In this document: piece by piece, positions 32,439 to 40,687 of the stretch
Layout of the letters: the number at the start of each line of letters is the position of its first letter
Numbering within the stretch: the stretch's first letter is position 1
NCBI RefSeq assembly: GCF_017815535.1
Contig: NZ_CP072596.1
Coordinates: 682,001 to 746,000 of the forward strand
DNA length: 64,000 nt
DNA from: Tessaracoccus sp. MC1865
Lineage (GTDB): Bacteria > Actinomycetota > Actinomycetes > Propionibacteriales > Propionibacteriaceae
Direction of reading: 5' to 3'
The notes under the pieces: model-generated
What the model was told of the DNA's origin: nothing
Databases searched by the model: none
What the model saw: only the letters and a program-made list of their open reading frames with translations
Program-made: the position numbers and the translations under genes

Positions 32439-33464
32439 TCAGCGCGGAACGGCGCTCGACGCGCGGACCACGAGCGTGGGTGTGAAGACCATCTCGCGGT
32501 GCTCGTGGCTGCGGCCGGCTTTGCGGTCGCCGATCTCTTCCAGCAGCAGGTCTGCCGCGGCCCGGCCGAGTTCACGCCTCGGTTGGGCCACTGAGGACAG
32601 TGGTACGGCTGCTGCCGCTGCGAACTCGATGTCGTCGTATCCGATGATCGCCACGTCGTCCGGCACCCGAAGTTGGCGTGCCACGAGGCCCTGGAGGAGG
32701 CCGACGGCGAGCACGTCGTTGGCGCAGAACACGCCGGTGGGTCGTCGCTCCGCAGGAATGTCGGCGAGATTGTCCGCCGCGTCGCGGCCCGCTGCGAAGC
32801 TGAACTCGGGCGTCGGGATGACCAGGAGTTCGGCCCCGGCGTCGGCGGCGGCCCCGCTGATGCCCTCGTGCCGGCGTCGCACCTGGGTGAGCATGCCCGG
32901 CCCGCCCACGAAGGCCAGCCTGCGGTGCCCCTGCCCGATGAGATGTCGGCCCGCGATCGCCCCTCCCTCGACATCGTCGACGCCGGCTGTGCAGTGTTCA
33001 CCGCCGTTGACCCGGTCCACCAGCACGGTGGGGATCCCTGCGCGGCGCAGTTCGGCGACCTCGGTGGGGATACTCTCGATCGGGCCGAGGATCACTCCGC
33101 CCACCCGCTGGTCACGGAAGGAGCGCAGCAGTGCCTTCTCGCGGTCCGTGCGGTTGTCGGCGTCGCCGATGGTGGAGTAGTACCCCTCGCTCTCCAAGCG
33201 GGACTGAGCCGCGCGCAACAGGTCTGCGAAGAACGGGTTGGTGACGTCCATCACGGCTAATCCGATGGTCTGACTGCGCCCGGCACGAAGTTCCCGCGCC
33301 ATCTGGTTGGGTATCCAGCCGAGTTCGCGGATGGCGTCCTCGACGCGTCGCCTTGTGTCCGGCAACACCTTGTCGGGGTTGTTGACCACATTGGACACCG
33401 TGCCCAGCGAGACCTTCGCCAAGTCGGCGACGTCCCGCATGCTGAGTCGGCGCTGCTTGCTCAC
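32439..33464 (-). CDS. LacI-family regulator 1, probable rhamnose-gene repressor
   Basis: A 341-residue repressor. The N-terminal helix-turn-helix and hinge read MRDVADLAKVSLGTVSNVVN and AIRELGWIPNQMARELRAGRS; the sugar-binding periplasmic-protein-like domain follows, with IGLAVMDVTNPFFADLLRAA, the hinge strand IPTVLVDRVNG, GVFCANDVLAVGLLQG and IIGYDDIEFAAAAAVPLSSVAQP. GTG at 33464 has GGAAGGA upstream. It lies immediately before rhaI, so it most likely senses rhamnose or a catabolic intermediate and binds the operator at 32362. Confidence 0.9.
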   Translation of the reverse strand: MSKQRRLSMRDVADLAKVSLGTVSNVVNNPDKVLPDTRRRVEDAIRELGWIPNQMARELRAGRSQTIGLAVMDVTNPFFADLLRAAQSRLESEGYYSTIGDADNRTDREKALLRSFRDQRVGGVILGPIESIPTEVAELRRAGIPTVLVDRVNGGEHCTAGVDDVEGGAIAGRHLIGQGHRRLAFVGGPGMLTQVRRRHEGISGAAADAGAELLVIPTPEFSFAAGRDAADNLADIPAERRPTGVFCANDVLAVGLLQGLVARQLRVPDDVAIIGYDDIEFAAAAAVPLSSVAQPRRELGRAAADLLLEEIGDRKAGRSHEHREMVFTPTLVVRASSAVPR

Positions 33465-33543
33465 AACATCCTTCCGAGACGTGGAACTCCCACTGTAGGG
33501 GGTCCAACGCCGTGCCCGCCCGTCAACGGCTCGGGGACACGAT

Positions 33544-33560
33544 TCCCGGCTGCGCCGGGA
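33544..33560 (-). terminator. Hairpin and G/C tract after the cytoplasmic GH3 gene
   Basis: TCCCGGC and GCCGGGA form a perfect 7-bp stem with a TGC loop. Between it and the GH3 stop lies a run of ten G on the plus strand (33563-33572), read as ten C in the mRNA directly after the stop codon. The combination may end transcription of the glycosidase-transporter genes before LacI regulator 1. Confidence 0.45.
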
Positions 33561-33572
33561 GTGGGGGGGGGG

Positions 33573-35990
33573 TCAGCAGCTGGCTGACGGGAGCGTGACG
33601 GTGACAGGGATTCCCTCGTCCGCGGAATGCGCCGCGACATGGAGCGTGTGGGAGCCCGGCACCGGGATCCGGCGGCCAGCGCCGTCACTCCAGCGCGCGA
33701 GGTCCGTGGGGTGCACAGTGATGCGGGCCTGCGCCGTCGACCCCGCGTGCACCGGGATGCGCCGGAAGGCCACGAGCTCCCTCGCGGCCTCGCCGTCGAA
33801 CCGGGCGTACACCTGGGCGACGTGGGCGGTGTCCCGTGTGCCGAGGTTGGTCACGGTGATGTCGAGGTGCACTGAGCCGTCGGGGAGTTGGCCCGAGCTG
33901 ACCCGGGCTTCCGTCGCGGCGTAGCCCAGCCCGAAGCCGAACGGGAAGCGTGCCCCGCGGCTCAGGATGCCGGGGGAGCGGTAGCCGATACCACCGTCCT
34001 CGTCGTAGTCCACGGTCTCGGGCATGAGCCCCGGCGGCGTGTGGCCCGGCAGGTCCGCCCTGCGCCAAGGGAACGTGAGCGGGAGTCTTCCGCCCGGCTC
34101 TGCGTCGCCGAAGAGCATCGCGGCCAGCGCCTCGCCATAGCGTTCTCCCGGGTACCAGACCTGGAGGATGGCGGCCACTTCGTCGGCCCAGTCGACCTCG
34201 ACGGCGCCCGGAGTGTTGAGGACCACCACCGTGCGTGGGTTGGCGGCGGCCACCCGGCGCACGAGTTCATTCTGGTCGCCGGGGATGGCGAGGGAGTCGC
34301 GGTCCATGCCTTCGCCCGTGGCCATGGTCACGAACACGACGGCGACATCGGCCTCCGCCGCGATTCGGGCGGCCTCGTCCAACCTGTCCCCGGGTTCTTG
34401 CCATCCGAGCCGCAGAGTGGGGCCGAGGCCCATGGGCGGGATGGTGATGGCCGGGCCCGGTGTGAAGTCGATCTCCAGCACGACGGGGACTCCTGCCCGG
34501 AGATCAACCACAGTCTGCATGGGGTAGTGCGGGCCGCTGATGAACTGCTCCACCTCGCGACCACCGGCCATGATCTCGACGCCGTCCAGCCGGACGCGCG
34601 CGGCCCCGCCGAGGGTGAGGCTCAACCGGTGGGCACCTGAGGTCGAGGGTGTCAGGAGGGTCCGCCAGGCGCGTGGCCATGCTCGCCCGGGATCGGCGGG
34701 GTCGAGCGTGTGGTCGATCTGGGGGAGTACGTCCGTCCACGTGGCGCTGCCGTCGGTGAACTCCACCTCGACACCCGGGCGAGAACCGTCGGGAAGGGTG
34801 AACGCGGAGGCGGGTACCGGGGGCAGGGGCACATCGCCCACCGAGCCCGTGGCCAGCGACACCCGCGCGGCACGGGAAGCGATGGCGTCTCGAGGCGAAG
34901 TGATCCGGGACCGGGTCAGCGAGACGGACGCCGCACCACCGACCACGTGAACTGCGTCGTCGTGGCAGGGCCCGATGAGGGCGACCGACTGTTCGGCGGC
35001 CAGGGGCAACAGGCCATCGTTGCGCAGCAGCACCGAGCCCCCCACCGCCGCGCGGAAGGCGAGGTCACGGTGGTCTTCAGATGAGGGCTCTCCCGCCGGG
35101 GGAAGCGGATGGTCGACCAGCCCCACCCCGATCATGGCGCGAACGACGTTGGCCACGGCGCGGCTGAGCAATCCCGGGTCCGCTGCGGCGACCATCTCGG
35201 GGGTGCGGCCGCCGCCGCCACCCAGGGCACCCAGATCGAGTCCCGCCTCGAGAGCCTTCTGTGGGTCCCTGACCGCGAAGATGAAGTCCGGGCAGTAGAA
35301 CCCCTTCCAGCCCCACATCTCCCTCGGGAGGTCGAGCAACTCCCTCGACTCGCAGACGTATTCGCCGCCCAGACGGTTGTAGGAGCCCATCATCGACCAG
35401 GCGCCCGCGCGGATGGCGGCCTCGAACGGCCTCAGATAGACATCGTGGAGTTCCGCCCGGGAGACCTTGACGTTCACCGAATCGCCCCGCTCCGGCTCCA
35501 GCCCGTGGCCGGTGCGGCGCTTCTCGCCGTTGTAGGCGACATAGTGCTTCACCTGTGCCACGACGTGGCGGCTCTGCACGCCCCGGACGTGGGCGGCGCC
35601 CAGGACCCCGGTGAGGTGGGGATCCTCGCCGAGCGCCTCGCCGATGCGACCGCCGACCGGGTCGCGGGCCAGGTCCACCGTCGGGCCGAGGAGGACGGTG
35701 AACCCGGCCCGCCGGGCCTCTTCGCCGACCGCCGCGCCGTACTCCTCCGCAAGCTCCTCGTCGAAGCTCGCGGCGAGGGCGATGCCGGCGGGGAAGGCGG
35801 TGGCGGAGTCGACGCCGCGCAACCCTGTGCCCGCGTCGACGTAGTGGGGCTCTGGGATGCCGCGGGACGTCAGGGCAGTGAAGTCGCCGAGGGCGACCGC
35901 CTCGAAGTCGGCGGGCGCAAGATCAGCGAGCAACGCGGAGACGCGGTCCTCGAGCGCGAGATCGGGACTGAGCCACGGTGAACCTGTCAT
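33573..35990 (-). CDS. Cytoplasmic glycoside hydrolase family 3 (beta-glycosidase)
   Basis: An 805-residue enzyme with no signal peptide. The N-terminal barrel has VLLGPTVDLARDPVGGRIGE, VAQVKHYVAYNGEKRRTG and MMGSYNRLGGEYVCES; the nucleophile is the aspartate in WKGFYCPDF. The (alpha/beta)6 domain has GSVLLRNDGLLPL, VVFVTMATGEGMDRDSLAIP and VVVLNTPGAVEVDWADEVAA. An insertion of about 120 residues around 400-530 looks like a PA14-type domain (WRTLLTPSTSGAHRLSLTLG, GARVRLDGVEIMAGG). A fibronectin-III-like domain ends the protein. The ATG at 35990 is two bases from the rhamnosidase stop, so the two act on the same imported glycoside. Confidence 0.9.
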   Translation of the reverse strand: MTGSPWLSPDLALEDRVSALLADLAPADFEAVALGDFTALTSRGIPEPHYVDAGTGLRGVDSATAFPAGIALAASFDEELAEEYGAAVGEEARRAGFTVLLGPTVDLARDPVGGRIGEALGEDPHLTGVLGAAHVRGVQSRHVVAQVKHYVAYNGEKRRTGHGLEPERGDSVNVKVSRAELHDVYLRPFEAAIRAGAWSMMGSYNRLGGEYVCESRELLDLPREMWGWKGFYCPDFIFAVRDPQKALEAGLDLGALGGGGGRTPEMVAAADPGLLSRAVANVVRAMIGVGLVDHPLPPAGEPSSEDHRDLAFRAAVGGSVLLRNDGLLPLAAEQSVALIGPCHDDAVHVVGGAASVSLTRSRITSPRDAIASRAARVSLATGSVGDVPLPPVPASAFTLPDGSRPGVEVEFTDGSATWTDVLPQIDHTLDPADPGRAWPRAWRTLLTPSTSGAHRLSLTLGGAARVRLDGVEIMAGGREVEQFISGPHYPMQTVVDLRAGVPVVLEIDFTPGPAITIPPMGLGPTLRLGWQEPGDRLDEAARIAAEADVAVVFVTMATGEGMDRDSLAIPGDQNELVRRVAAANPRTVVVLNTPGAVEVDWADEVAAILQVWYPGERYGEALAAMLFGDAEPGGRLPLTFPWRRADLPGHTPPGLMPETVDYDEDGGIGYRSPGILSRGARFPFGFGLGYAATEARVSSGQLPDGSVHLDITVTNLGTRDTAHVAQVYARFDGEAARELVAFRRIPVHAGSTAQARITVHPTDLARWSDGAGRRIPVPGSHTLHVAAHSADEGIPVTVTLPSASC

Positions 35991-35992
35991 CG

Positions 35993-38800
35993 TCAGCGCC
36001 CTTGCCGTGTGGCGTTGAGCTCGTCCAGCTTGGATTCGAGGGCTGTGATCACCTTCGTGGACACCAACCGGGTGGTGCTGGCCAGGGGCTGGTTGGCCAC
36101 CCAGCGGGTGCGTCGGCGGAAGTCTTTGCCGACCGCGGGGTCGACGGCGTCGAACGCCGCCACCACGGCGTCATAGGCAGGGCGGTCGTCGATGACGGCG
36201 GACAGCGGTGTGTCCATGGTGACGCACTGCGCCCCGGGCGTGACCTCGGGATCCTCGATCGTCCAGGTGTGGGTGCCCGAACCCACCGTGAACGCGGCAC
36301 GGCCCGGAAGTTCCACGCTGGCGCGTGAGTTCGCGGGAATGACGGCCTCGACGACAACCTTTCCCTCCTGCCGGCGCCAGCCCACCTTGATCTCGCCGTA
36401 GGGACCGTCGAAGCGGGCCGCAGCGTGGTCGAGACCGGGGATGGGCACGGGTGCCACCCGGACCGTCCGGTACGCCGGTTCCCCGGGGCTGAGCCCGGCC
36501 ACCACGCGGTGCAGCCAATCGGCCACGGATCCCAGCGCGTAATGGTTGAACGAGGTCATCTCGCCCGGGTTGATGGAGCCGTCCTCCAGCATCGAGTCCC
36601 AGCGCTCCCACACCGTCGTGGCTCCCATGGTGACCGAGTAGAGCCACGAGGGGCACTCTGTCTGCAGGAGCATCCGGGCGGCGGCCGCAGTGTGGCCGGT
36701 GCTGGTCAGCGCGTGGGTGACCAGCGGGGTCCCGACGAAGCCGGTGCTGATCCGGTAGCCGTCGCGGCGCACGAGTTCGGCGAGCCGCCTGCCGAAGCCA
36801 TCGACCAGTGGGGGCGTGGCCAGCCCGAACTCGAGGGCAAGTGCGTAGGCCGTCTGGGCGTCGGAGACGATGCGACCTGCCGGGGTGACGTATTCGCGCA
36901 GCCACGCCTCGCGGACGCGTCCGGCGGCGGCGCGGTAGTGGGCTGCCTCCTTCTCGAAACCGAGCTGCTCGGCGGCCCGCGCCGTCAGCGTGGAGGAGCG
37001 GAAGAGGAAGGCGCTGGCCACGAGATCGGGGTCCGTCTTGGCCTTGGCCGGGTCATCGGCCGGGGCGTCCGGGTCCACCCAGTCGCCCCACTGGTACATG
37101 CCCTCCCACAGATGGCGCTCACCGGCCAGGGCGAGGATGTGGTCGGTCCAGCCCTTCATGGAGGGGTACTGGCGCTCCAACGTGGCGGTGTCGCCGAAGC
37201 GCTCGTGCAGCAGCCAGGGCAGGACGGTGGCGGCGTCGCCCCACGCAGCGGTCGGGACGCTGCCCGAGTCAAGTACGTCCGGGACGGTGAAGGCGACGCT
37301 GCCGTCGGCGTGCTCCTGCTCCAGTGCGAGGTCCACGAGCCAGGAGGCCAGGAATGCGTCGGAGTCGTAGAGGAAGCTCGCGGTGGGCCCGAAGATCTGG
37401 ATGTCGCCGGTCCAGCCCAATCGTTCGTCGCGCTGGGGGCAGTCCGTGGGCAGGTAGAGGAAGTTCCCGCGCATGCTCCACACCACGTTCTCGTGGAGGC
37501 GGTTGACGAGCTCGTCAGAAGACTCGAACCAGCCGGTGCGGCGCATGTCTGAACCGATCACCTCGGCCACCACGTCACTGGGGTCGAAGGCCCCCGGCCA
37601 GCCATCCACCTCGGCGTACCGGAAGCCATGGAAGGTGAACAGGGGAGCCCACCTCTCCTCGCCGTCGCCGCGGAGCGTGAAGGTGTCGGTGGCCGTGGCC
37701 ACTCGCAGTGGGCGGGTGCCCAGTTCGCCGTCCTCCAGTACCTCGGCGTGCCGCAGGGTGACGGTGTCGCCCGAGGTGCCGGACACCCGGATCCGAAGCC
37801 GACCCACGAGGTTCTGCCCGAAGTCCAGCAGCGTCCGGCCCGACGGCGAGATGAGGACCTGCTGCACCGGTACCGTCTGGGTCACGCGGACCGACGGCGA
37901 GGTGCGGGGTCCGGGCACAGGTCCGGCAGGGCGGATCTTGACGGGGGCCCAGGCGGCGTCGTCGAAGTGCGCTCTGTCCCAGCCGTCCTGGAGCCGGCGC
38001 GCATCAAAGGTCTCGCCCTTGTAAAGCCCGGCCCCGGTCCATGGCCCATTGCCGGTCGCTCGCCAATCGGCATCGGTGGCGACCCACTCCCGGGTGCCAT
38101 CGGCGTATTCGAGGAGCAGTTGGCCCGCGACGGACGGCTGGGTGCCGTAGAACGGCCGGGCCTGCCCCTGGAAGCCGTAATGCTCGGTGTACCAGCCGCC
38201 TGCCAGGACAACCCCGATCGCGTTGGGACCCTCATTCAGTTGGTTCGTGACGTCCGTGGTCTCGTGCACCAGCCGGTACTGGTAGGGAGTCCAGCCCGGC
38301 TTCATGTGCTGGTCGTCGACCGCGGCACCGTTGACCCACGTCTGGTAGACGCCGTGTGCCGTGGCGTACCACGTGGCCCGTCTCAGGCCAGGTCGGACCT
38401 CGAATTCTCGCCTGAAGTGCGCGACCTGGGACTCGACGGTGGGGTCAGCCAGACCCACGAAATCGGCCCGCCATTCCCCGTCGCCCAGGAAGGAGGCAGT
38501 GAACGTGGCCGGATCGCTCCAGCCGGACCAACCGTCGGGGCCCTCGGTGCGGACCCGGAGCTCGCCCCGCCCCCGGGGGTGGAGATCCGCGAACGGCCAG
38601 TCCACGAAGACGGACCGGTCCCCCTCGATGGGGGCCACCTGCTCGTCGGCCCCTGCCAGCGTCAGCGCCAGTTCGGCGCGCAGTTGTCGCCAGGCCGGCT
38701 GGTCACTGCGGGAGATCCACGACACCCGCGGACGGGGCATGGGGACCGCGCCGCCGTCGAGTCCGTAGTCGAGACGGGGGGCGTCAGCCGTGTGCGACAT
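35993..38800 (-). CDS. Alpha-L-rhamnosidase, glycoside hydrolase family 78
   Basis: A 935-residue cytoplasmic enzyme that removes terminal alpha-L-rhamnose by inversion. N-terminal beta domains include the bacterial rhamnosidase N domain (QVAHFRREFEVRPGLRRATW, GVYQTWVNGAAVDDQHMKPG, WTPYQYRLVHETTDVT). The (alpha/alpha)6 barrel carries the GH78 active-site stretch PTDCPQRDERLGWTGDIQIF with its catalytic acidic residues, WLVDLALEQ and MGATTVWERWDSM, then a C-terminal beta-sandwich. AAAGGTG precedes the ATG at 38800. Placement directly after the two permease genes and before GH3 implies hydrolysis after import. Confidence 0.93.
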   Translation of the reverse strand: MSHTADAPRLDYGLDGGAVPMPRPRVSWISRSDQPAWRQLRAELALTLAGADEQVAPIEGDRSVFVDWPFADLHPRGRGELRVRTEGPDGWSGWSDPATFTASFLGDGEWRADFVGLADPTVESQVAHFRREFEVRPGLRRATWYATAHGVYQTWVNGAAVDDQHMKPGWTPYQYRLVHETTDVTNQLNEGPNAIGVVLAGGWYTEHYGFQGQARPFYGTQPSVAGQLLLEYADGTREWVATDADWRATGNGPWTGAGLYKGETFDARRLQDGWDRAHFDDAAWAPVKIRPAGPVPGPRTSPSVRVTQTVPVQQVLISPSGRTLLDFGQNLVGRLRIRVSGTSGDTVTLRHAEVLEDGELGTRPLRVATATDTFTLRGDGEERWAPLFTFHGFRYAEVDGWPGAFDPSDVVAEVIGSDMRRTGWFESSDELVNRLHENVVWSMRGNFLYLPTDCPQRDERLGWTGDIQIFGPTASFLYDSDAFLASWLVDLALEQEHADGSVAFTVPDVLDSGSVPTAAWGDAATVLPWLLHERFGDTATLERQYPSMKGWTDHILALAGERHLWEGMYQWGDWVDPDAPADDPAKAKTDPDLVASAFLFRSSTLTARAAEQLGFEKEAAHYRAAAGRVREAWLREYVTPAGRIVSDAQTAYALALEFGLATPPLVDGFGRRLAELVRRDGYRISTGFVGTPLVTHALTSTGHTAAAARMLLQTECPSWLYSVTMGATTVWERWDSMLEDGSINPGEMTSFNHYALGSVADWLHRVVAGLSPGEPAYRTVRVAPVPIPGLDHAAARFDGPYGEIKVGWRRQEGKVVVEAVIPANSRASVELPGRAAFTVGSGTHTWTIEDPEVTPGAQCVTMDTPLSAVIDDRPAYDAVVAAFDAVDPAVGKDFRRRTRWVANQPLASTTRLVSTKVITALESKLDELNATRQGR

Positions 38801-38825
38801 GGTGCACCTTTCAGGCGTGTGAGTC

Positions 38826-39662
38826 TCAGCCCTTGACGGCGCCGGCGGTCATGCCGGCCACGATCTGGCGCTGGAAGAGGACATAGAGGATGAGCATGGG
38901 GATGGTGATCACGAGGATGTTGGTGAACAGCAGGTTGTAGCTGGTGACGAACTGGCTGCGGAAGTTGAACAGTGTGAGCTGCACTGTCGCGTTGGCATCA
39001 CCCGGGAGGAAGTAGAGCGGGTTCTGGAAGTCGTTGAACACGAAGATCGACTGGACGACGATGATCGTGACGATCACGGGCTTGAGCAGCGGCAGGATGA
39101 CGCGGAAGAACAGCCGCACCGGACCGGCGCCGTCCACCACGGCGGCTTCGTCGATCTCCTTGGGGATGGTGGAGACGAAGGCGCGCATCATCAGCACTGT
39201 GAAGGACAGGCCGAAGGCCACCTCGATCAGGATGAGCCCGTGCAGCGTCTTGAAGATGCCGAGGCTCTGCATCACCCAGATGGTGGGTACGACGGCAGGC
39301 GGGATGATGAGTCCGGAGAGCACCAGGCCGTTGATGAGGCCGTTCCACCTGCTGGCGCGGCGCGACAGCACGTAGGCGATCATCGAGCCGAAGAGCACCA
39401 TCAGTGTGACGCTGGCCACGGTGAGGATCGCCGAGTTGATGAAGGCGATGATGAGCATGTAGTCGCGGGCCTGGAAGACCTCGACGATGTTGCTCCACAG
39501 CTGGAACTGCTCCGGCCACGAGAACTGGAGGCGTGCGGCCTCCTGGGGCGACTTCGAGGCAGTCGTGAAAACGAAGGCGAGCGGGACGAGGAACACCACG
39601 GTGGTGACGACGATGCCGACGATGCCGATGATCCACCTGGTGGATGAGCGCATGGCGTTCAC
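38826..39662 (-). CDS. CUT1 sugar ABC transporter permease (MalG/UgpE-like)
   Basis: A 278-residue permease with six membrane helices. The cytoplasmic EAA loop that docks to the ATPase reads TIPKEIDEAAVVDGAGPVRL, with conserved FFRVILPLLKPVIV after it. The C-terminal helices end in QRQIVAGMTAGAVKG, typical of the MalG-type subunit. GTG at 39662 overlaps the upstream permease stop (GTGA) and has AAGGAGA nine bases upstream; the ATG at 39653 is an alternative start. It pairs with the next permease and the lipoprotein at 40688. Confidence 0.93.
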   Translation of the reverse strand: MNAMRSSTRWIIGIVGIVVTTVVFLVPLAFVFTTASKSPQEAARLQFSWPEQFQLWSNIVEVFQARDYMLIIAFINSAILTVASVTLMVLFGSMIAYVLSRRASRWNGLINGLVLSGLIIPPAVVPTIWVMQSLGIFKTLHGLILIEVAFGLSFTVLMMRAFVSTIPKEIDEAAVVDGAGPVRLFFRVILPLLKPVIVTIIVVQSIFVFNDFQNPLYFLPGDANATVQLTLFNFRSQFVTSYNLLFTNILVITIPMLILYVLFQRQIVAGMTAGAVKG

Positions 39663-40600
39663 AGGTCTGTCTCCTTCGAGTTCATCCAGCGGGACAGGGG
39701 ATAGATGATGGCGGTGACGACGATGAAGAGGATCACGTTGCCGGCGGTGGACAGCCCGTAGAAGCCCGCCTGGTACTGCTTGTAGATGACCGACGCGATG
39801 ACGTCGGAGGCGAAGCCCGGTCCGCCCTGTGTCGTCGTCCAGATGAGGTCGAACGAGCGCAGCCCACCGATGAGTGACAGCAGGATGACGGTGGACGTGG
39901 CTGGGAAGGACAGCGGCAGGATGATCCTGCGGAACACCTGCCAGGAGCTGGCGCCGTCGACGCGGGCGGCCTCGAAGTACTCGGTGGGGATGGCGGCGAT
40001 ACCGGCGATGTAGATCAGGGTGGCCAGGCCGAGGCCCTTCCACACGTCGATGCCGGCTACGCTGAGCAGCGCCAGATCCGGGTTGGTCAGCCAGCCGGGG
40101 CCGTCGGCACCGGTGACCCCGCTGATCACGGAGTTCAGCAGGCCGTTGAACGGGTCCAGGAGGATCTGGAAGGTGAGGCCGACTCCGACGGAGCTGAGCA
40201 GCACAGGGAAGAACGTCACGGAGCGTAGATAGCCGCGGGCGATGATGGGGGCCGACAACAACACGGCCAGCCCCATGCCGAGCACGACCTTGGCGACTGA
40301 AGTGACGAAACCGTAGGTGAGGGTGTTCCAGAGCGAGCCGATGAGGCCCGGCTCCTGGAAGAACATCACGAAGTTCTCGAACCCCACGAAGAAGGAGTCG
40401 AACAGCGTCCACCGCGTGAACGCGAAGTAGAACGACACGACCGTGGGAATGATGAACAGCACGAAAAAGATGAGGCCGCCGGGCAGGTAGAACCACATGG
40501 GATACGTCTTGTCCATGTGTCGCACTCGACGACCCGGTCGCGAGGCTGTTGTTTCGTCGGGGATCGGAGGCACGGTTGGCGCGCTGGTGGTGGAAGTCAT
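39659..40600 (-). CDS. CUT1 sugar ABC transporter permease (MalF/UgpA-like)
   Basis: A 313-residue permease. A 35-residue cytoplasmic N-terminus precedes the first helix (MWFYLPGGLIFFVLFIIPTV), followed by FAFTRWTLFDSFFVGFENF. The EAA loop is IPTEYFEAARVDGASSWQVF followed by RRIILPLSFPATS. A glycine-rich LIWTTTQGGPGFASDV motif is typical of MalF-type partners. AAGGAAT precedes the ATG at 40600. The gene is separated from the upstream binding-protein gene by an 87-base gap that holds a stable hairpin. Confidence 0.93.
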   Translation of the reverse strand: MTSTTSAPTVPPIPDETTASRPGRRVRHMDKTYPMWFYLPGGLIFFVLFIIPTVVSFYFAFTRWTLFDSFFVGFENFVMFFQEPGLIGSLWNTLTYGFVTSVAKVVLGMGLAVLLSAPIIARGYLRSVTFFPVLLSSVGVGLTFQILLDPFNGLLNSVISGVTGADGPGWLTNPDLALLSVAGIDVWKGLGLATLIYIAGIAAIPTEYFEAARVDGASSWQVFRRIILPLSFPATSTVILLSLIGGLRSFDLIWTTTQGGPGFASDVIASVIYKQYQAGFYGLSTAGNVILFIVVTAIIYPLSRWMNSKETDL

Positions 40601-40653
40601 CGGGGATTCCTTGTGAGAGATCGAGGTGGGGCGCCGCCGCTGCGCCGTGAAGG

Positions 40654-40679
40654 GTGGTGGGGGCCTGAGCCCCCACCAC
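40654..40679 (-). terminator. Strong hairpin between the binding-protein and permease genes
   Basis: GTGGTGGGGGC and GCCCCCACCAC form a perfect 11-bp stem with a CTGA loop, nine bases after the binding-protein stop. Placed inside an operon, such a hairpin would cut read-through or protect the upstream mRNA, giving more binding protein than permease. Confidence 0.65.
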
Positions 40680-40687
40680 GCCTCAGG

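Noticed and set aside
38826-40679. A single 617-residue open frame spanning both permease genes
   Set aside because: The upstream half is an out-of-frame shadow of the first permease; the real second permease starts at 39662 with its own AAGGAGA.
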